A stretch of 7,686 nucleotides of DNA, taken from Planctomycetaceae bacterium. Its GTDB lineage: Bacteria > Planctomycetota > Planctomycetia > Pirellulales > Pirellulaceae. A program made the translations under genes and the position numbers. Of this stretch, positions 4,271 to 7,686 are shown piece by piece. How positions within the stretch are numbered: the first letter of the stretch is position 1; every line of letters starts with the position of its first letter. The notes under the pieces were generated by a model that was not told where the DNA came from, did no database searches, and saw only the letters and a list, made by a program, of their open reading frames with translations. Location: positions 1-7,686 of the forward strand of contig SXHS01000189.1 in the NCBI GenBank assembly GCA_005773145.1. The letters run 5' to 3'.

Positions 4271-6802
4271 ATGCAATTTCTCCATCAACCACTCACCTGG
4301 GCATTCCTGTTGCTGCTGGCCCCGCCGTTGATCCATATGATCAACCTGATGCGGCATCAGCGCGTCCGCTGGGCGGCGATGGATTTTTTGCTGCAAAGCC
4401 ATCGTAAGCATCGGAATTGGATTCGACTCAAACAGCTCCTCCTACTTCTGATGCGGATGGCCATTATCGGCGCGGCCGTGGCCATGTTGGCCCAATTGGT
4501 CAGCCAACATCAATGGTTCCACTTTCTCGGCGGCACGACGGTCCACCACCTAGTGCTTGTGGACGATAGCCTATCCATGACCGATCGCAGTGGCGATACG
4601 ACGGCTTTCGAACAGGCGTTGCGTACGGTAAAACAAATCGCGGCACGGGCCGGAGCCATCCAGGAACAAAGACAGGAAATGACCCTGTTGCGATTCTCGC
4701 GTGCCGAGCATGCTCCGCCACCGTCATCGGCCGATGCATCCGCACCCGACGGGGACATGGCCGAGGGGACTCCGCTGGCGGCCGTTGAACTGCCTGCCAC
4801 CGTTTTGGGACGCGATTTTGACAGCCGCCTGGAAGACCAGCTGCGGATGTGGGAGGCCTCGGAGCTGGCCAGCGAGCCGACCGCCGCGCTGCAAATGGCC
4901 CAAGAGATCGTCACGCAACAGACCGACCGGCAGACACGCGTGTATGTCCTATCCGACTTTCGCCGGCACCCTTGGTCGACCCCTGCCCAATTGCAACCGC
5001 TGTTGGATCCATTGATCAAAGCCGGCGCTACCGTGCACCTCGTGCGTTGCACCGCCGCGCAGCACGCCAATTTAGCCGTCACTTCGCTGCAGACCGTTGA
5101 AGGCCCAACGGCGGCAGGCGTCCCGTTTTTCGTGGATGTGCAAGTCAAGAATTTCGGTGCCGAAGTCGCGCAACAAATTCCCCTCAAGATCCAAACGATC
5201 ACCCACGCAGCACCAGCCGACATGGATCCCACTCGCCCCGCATCCCCTGAGACGACCGACTTACCCACCGTCCTACTGGAACGACTCGAGCCAGGAGAGA
5301 CGCTCACCCGCCGTGTCCAGGTGCTTTTTTCTCAGCCGGGCGAACAGATTATCCGCGCCGAACTGCCGGAGGATGCCATCGCTGCTGACAATTCACGGAT
5401 GTGCGTCGTGTCCTTGTTGTCGACAATCCCCGTCTTGGCCATCGATGGCAGCTCGGACGGACAACATGCCTATTACTTGCAATCGGTCTTTCAGCCGAGC
5501 CAGCGGGCACAAACGGGCGTTCGCGTGACCGTTCAGTCGACCGATTTCCTGCGCCAATTGAATGCTGCGGACTTGGCCGAGTATCACACGGTCTATCTCC
5601 TGGACGTGGATCGCGTGGATCCGGCGGCGCGCAGCGTCTTGCTCCAATATGTGCAGCAAGGAGGTGGGCTTGCTGTATTCCTTGGCCCCGATGCCCACCT
5701 GCCGTCCTACCAGGAATGGTATGGCGAAGGGGAAGGACTATTTCCCCTTTTGCTGGACCGAGAAGAGGAATTGCCTGCAGCCGATAGCCCGACCCCCGAC
5801 CTGATCGTCACCGACCATCCGTTGTTTCGTGGACTACTCGGCGAACGCAATCCATTCGCCACGGGCATTCGCGTGGAACGCTACATGCGGCCTGTTAGCG
5901 GCTGGAAGCCCCCAGCACGCTCCACGACTCAGGTGCTGGCGAGATTACGCAACGGCGATCCGCTGATGCTCGAGCGTCGCGTCGGTGCGGGACGCGTGGT
6001 CGCGTGCCTAACGACACTGGCCCCCCTCTGGAATAACTGGGCCCGTGAGCCCAGCTTTGTGGTTGTCATGCTGCAACTCCATGCGTATCTCGACGCACCA
6101 CGCGGCGACATCCCAGCGCGGTTGGTTGGCACCCCAATTGAATTGTCACTGGATAGCACACGTTACCTACCCGAAGTCCAATTTTGGCTACCGAGGCGAC
6201 TGGAGGGCCCCCCCCGCAGCATGACGCGACAAGGCGTGCCCGTACCTGCCGGGGTGGACCCCGCGGGGCCACTCGCCAACACGCCGTCAGCACCCGACCG
6301 ACAGCCAACGCCCGACCGCACCACCGGTTCCCCAACCGAAAAGTACTTCACGGTCTCGCTCGGCGGACCTCGCGACAAAGCCTATCTGCCGACCGAAACC
6401 CAAGGCATCTATGAAGCACGCCCGGTCCGTACCGATGGCCAAATGGAATTCCATCGTTACGCTTTGAATGTTGACACGCGCGAATCGGATTTGGCGTTGC
6501 TGGACAAGCGCGAGCTGGCCGAACAGCTGCAACCGATCGAGGTCCACGTCCATGACCCCGAAGAACTCGATACAAGCGCCGACGCGATACCGGGATTTCC
6601 GTGGAGCCAGGCATTGCTGTCTGGCTTGGTGCTGCTGCTCATCGGCGAGCAACTGTTGGGATACTCGGCAAGCTACCATAAAGCGGCGCGAGGCTACGAT
6701 GGTTCGCCCTCCGCGCGAGTGGGCGGGGTACCGCCACGTGCCGCTTCCACTCGTCGTGCCGCGTCTTCGCCCTTCGTCGGTAGCGGAAGGGGTGAGCGAT
6801 GA
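4271..6802 (+). CDS. Membrane protein: BatA-type N-terminus, VWA domain and GATase1-like domain
   Basis: An 843-residue envelope protein. TM1 is at about 8-27. A very basic loop 28-54 (RHQRVRW, SHRKHRNW) follows, then TM2 at about 55-77, the arrangement of the BatA N-terminal domain. A VWA domain spans about 92-262 with metal-site motif D98-D-S100-L-S102, a likely Thr204 and Asp229 in VYVLSDF. An Ala/Pro/Ser-rich insert lies at about 147-170. Residues 265-380 look like a beta-sandwich (FFVDVQVKNFGAEVA). Residues 385-605 resemble the class I glutamine amidotransferase fold (LLDVDRV, QQGGGLAVFLGP), with no obvious nucleophile Cys. A Pro-rich stretch lies at 643-690, TM3 at about 778-797, and a basic tail follows. 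Positive-inside charges put the loop and tail in the cytoplasm and the large domains outside. The gene starts 25 bases after the DUF58 stop without a clear ribosome binding site. Confidence 0.88.
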   Translation: MQFLHQPLTWAFLLLLAPPLIHMINLMRHQRVRWAAMDFLLQSHRKHRNWIRLKQLLLLLMRMAIIGAAVAMLAQLVSQHQWFHFLGGTTVHHLVLVDDSLSMTDRSGDTTAFEQALRTVKQIAARAGAIQEQRQEMTLLRFSRAEHAPPPSSADASAPDGDMAEGTPLAAVELPATVLGRDFDSRLEDQLRMWEASELASEPTAALQMAQEIVTQQTDRQTRVYVLSDFRRHPWSTPAQLQPLLDPLIKAGATVHLVRCTAAQHANLAVTSLQTVEGPTAAGVPFFVDVQVKNFGAEVAQQIPLKIQTITHAAPADMDPTRPASPETTDLPTVLLERLEPGETLTRRVQVLFSQPGEQIIRAELPEDAIAADNSRMCVVSLLSTIPVLAIDGSSDGQHAYYLQSVFQPSQRAQTGVRVTVQSTDFLRQLNAADLAEYHTVYLLDVDRVDPAARSVLLQYVQQGGGLAVFLGPDAHLPSYQEWYGEGEGLFPLLLDREEELPAADSPTPDLIVTDHPLFRGLLGERNPFATGIRVERYMRPVSGWKPPARSTTQVLARLRNGDPLMLERRVGAGRVVACLTTLAPLWNNWAREPSFVVVMLQLHAYLDAPRGDIPARLVGTPIELSLDSTRYLPEVQFWLPRRLEGPPRSMTRQGVPVPAGVDPAGPLANTPSAPDRQPTPDRTTGSPTEKYFTVSLGGPRDKAYLPTETQGIYEARPVRTDGQMEFHRYALNVDTRESDLALLDKRELAEQLQPIEVHVHDPEELDTSADAIPGFPWSQALLSGLVLLLIGEQLLGYSASYHKAARGYDGSPSARVGGVPPRAASTRRAASSPFVGSGRGER
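6208..6215 (+). repeat. Run of eight Cs inside the GATase-like/VWA gene
   Basis: Eight consecutive Cs encode part of Gly-Pro-Pro-Arg (residues 646-649), just at the start of the Pro-rich linker. The reading frame is intact on both sides. Such runs are prone to polymerase slippage and to sequencing error. Confidence 0.9.
6787..6792 (+). promoter_or_regulatory. Ribosome binding site inside the preceding gene
   Basis: AAGGGG, followed by TGAG, lies six bases before ATG 6799. It supports initiation at the ATGA overlap with the preceding stop codon. Confidence 0.5.
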
Positions 6803-7686
6803 ATGCGTCATGGTTCCATTTGATGGCGGACACGCTGACTCGCACGTATTTCGAGTCGGCGCGCTGGCATGCCCTGGACCAATGGTGGCACTGGGCGGCT
6901 CTTTTAGTCGCGATCACGGTGATTCTGGGGTACATCATCGGGATGTACCGGCGCGATGCGCAAGAACTGTCGACCGGCCGGCGCTGGCTGCTGCTCCTCC
7001 TCCGCATCACCGCCTGGATCGGATTGCTGATTTTCTTTCTGGACATCGAGAAGCGGACGGAACGTCGATTCGTGAAGCCCTCGCGGGTGGCCTTGTTGAT
7101 CGATACCAGCCAGAGCATGGGGCTGATCGACGCTCCTCCAGCCTCTCCGCCTGCCACAGAAGGAGTGACGACACCGCCCGCCAGTCGCTTGGCGGCCATT
7201 ACGGACACCCTCACCAACAGTCCGCTTCTGAACCGTTTGCGTGCGCAACATGAAGTGGACGTGTATCGATTCGACCAAGCAGTCAAACCGTCGCTGATCA
7301 TGTCCTTGCCCCGCCAAGGAGCGGACAACGCCCCGGCCGCCCCCCCGAACACAACCTCGCCTTTAAGCACGAACACCTCGCAGAACACCTCGACAAGTCC
7401 TGCGTCCGATAGCCCCAATTGGCAATCACTGCTGGAGCCACGGGGCATTGAAACCCGTTTGGGGGACGCGTTGCGGCATGTGATTGACCGCGAACGAGGT
7501 GGCCCCATCGCCGGCATCTGCATCATGAGCGATGGTCAGAGCAACGCGGGCATCGATGCCAGCGAAGTCGGGGCCATGGCCGAGCGCGCCGCCATTTCCT
7601 TGTACCCCATTGGCATCGGCTCGGAAAAGCAGGCTGCCAATGTGCGCATTGTAGACATCGAGTCACCAAGCCGCGTCTATCCGGGG
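6799..7686 (+). CDS. VWA-domain membrane protein (3' truncated by window edge)
   Basis: The first 296 residues of a membrane VWA protein; the frame is still open at the right edge. The start ATG 6799 overlaps the previous stop in ATGA and has AAGGGG six bases upstream, so translation is probably coupled. Two membrane helices lie at about 32-50 and 63-82, joined by a short loop with two Arg pairs (RRDAQELSTGRR), which suggests N-terminus out, loop in and the VWA domain outside. The VWA domain starts near residue 95 with metal-site motif D102-T-S104-Q-S106. It continues with Thr219 (GIETRLGDAL) and Asp245 (ICIMSDGQSN), so the site looks complete. An insert of about 35 residues rich in Ser, Thr, Asn and Pro (about 173-207) splits the domain. 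This protein and its upstream neighbour look like a pair of membrane VWA partners of MoxR. Downstream domains cannot be seen. An alternative short open frame crossing the gene boundary at 6468-7253 is a shadow. Confidence 0.9.
   Translation, partial: MNASWFHLMADTLTRTYFESARWHALDQWWHWAALLVAITVILGYIIGMYRRDAQELSTGRRWLLLLLRITAWIGLLIFFLDIEKRTERRFVKPSRVALLIDTSQSMGLIDAPPASPPATEGVTTPPASRLAAITDTLTNSPLLNRLRAQHEVDVYRFDQAVKPSLIMSLPRQGADNAPAAPPNTTSPLSTNTSQNTSTSPASDSPNWQSLLEPRGIETRLGDALRHVIDRERGGPIAGICIMSDGQSNAGIDASEVGAMAERAAISLYPIGIGSEKQAANVRIVDIESPSRVYPG
7347..7392 (+). repeat. Short tandem repeat in the VWA insert
   Basis: GAACACCTCG occurs at 7371-7380 and again at 7383-7392, a 12-base period, with a related GAACACAACCTCG at 7347-7359. 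In protein these give Asn-Thr-Ser or Asn-Thr-Thr-Ser units in the low-complexity insert. The period is a multiple of three, so copy changes would keep the frame. Confidence 0.75.

Noticed and set aside
4510..5307. 265-codon open frame on the - strand opposite the 843-residue protein gene
   Set aside because: It is Ser-, Arg- and Cys-rich without domain character and lies fully opposite a gene with recognisable motifs, so it is a shadow of the + strand codon pattern.
6468..7253. 261-codon + strand frame crossing the junction of the two VWA genes
   Set aside because: It overlaps two well-supported genes in another frame. The true frame from 6799 carries membrane helices and the DxSxS metal motif.
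6639..7526. 295-codon open frame on the - strand across the two VWA genes
   Set aside because: It covers the junction of two coupled + strand genes; its peptide has no recognisable motif and a shadow-like composition.
1..7686. CRISPR array, transposon ends, tRNA, rRNA or phage genes
   Set aside because: No regularly spaced repeats, terminal inverted repeats, transposase motifs or RNA gene signatures were seen on reading either strand.

Overview
The window most likely comes from a planctomycete (Planctomycetota, Pirellula-like). This is inferred from gene order and protein style, since no rRNA or tRNA is present. The gene order is a MoxR ATPase, a DUF58 protein, a large membrane protein with a BatA-type N-terminus plus VWA and glutamine-amidotransferase-like domains, and a second membrane VWA protein. 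The trypsin-like protease in front also has the look of a planctomycete family. The DNA appears moderately GC-rich, and nearly all convincing coding sequence is on the + strand.

Layout. Bases 3-149 hold the C-terminal end of an unidentified protein. A small putative lipoprotein gene follows (248-475). Bases 476-775 have no convincing gene. They contain a hairpin followed by six Ts that may be an intrinsic terminator (642-670), and scraps of protein-like sequence in shifting frames. A tiny basic ORF (776-916) ends inside the ribosome binding site of the next gene. Bases 922-2169 encode an exported S1-type protease with a complete His-Asp-Ser triad, a long low-complexity linker and a C-terminal membrane anchor. 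A gap of about 140 bases (2170-2312) with a perfect 7-bp hairpin separates it from the main operon.

The main operon runs from 2313 to the right edge. It encodes a MoxR AAA+ ATPase (2313-3371), a DUF58 protein (3340-4245, overlapping moxR by 32 bases), an 843-residue membrane protein (4271-6802) and the first 296 residues of another VWA membrane protein (6799 to the edge, starting in an ATGA overlap). The close packing argues for one transcript.

How the genes may work together. MoxR ATPases usually act as chaperone-like machines with VWA partners. Here three potential metal-binding VWA heads, all with an intact DxSxS motif, are encoded with one ATPase. By their charge pattern, the two membrane VWA proteins probably expose their large domains outside the cytoplasmic membrane, while MoxR and DUF58 have no export signal. 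A role in cell-envelope assembly or envelope protein maturation is a reasonable inference, but the sequence does not prove it. The protease and lipoprotein also act in the envelope, but nothing shows that they are co-transcribed with the operon.

I see no CRISPR array, insertion sequence, RNA gene or phage module. The unusual points are the low-complexity inserts in the VWA proteins, the tethered protease, the tiny ORF that may be coupled to it, and the possible gene remnant at 476-775.
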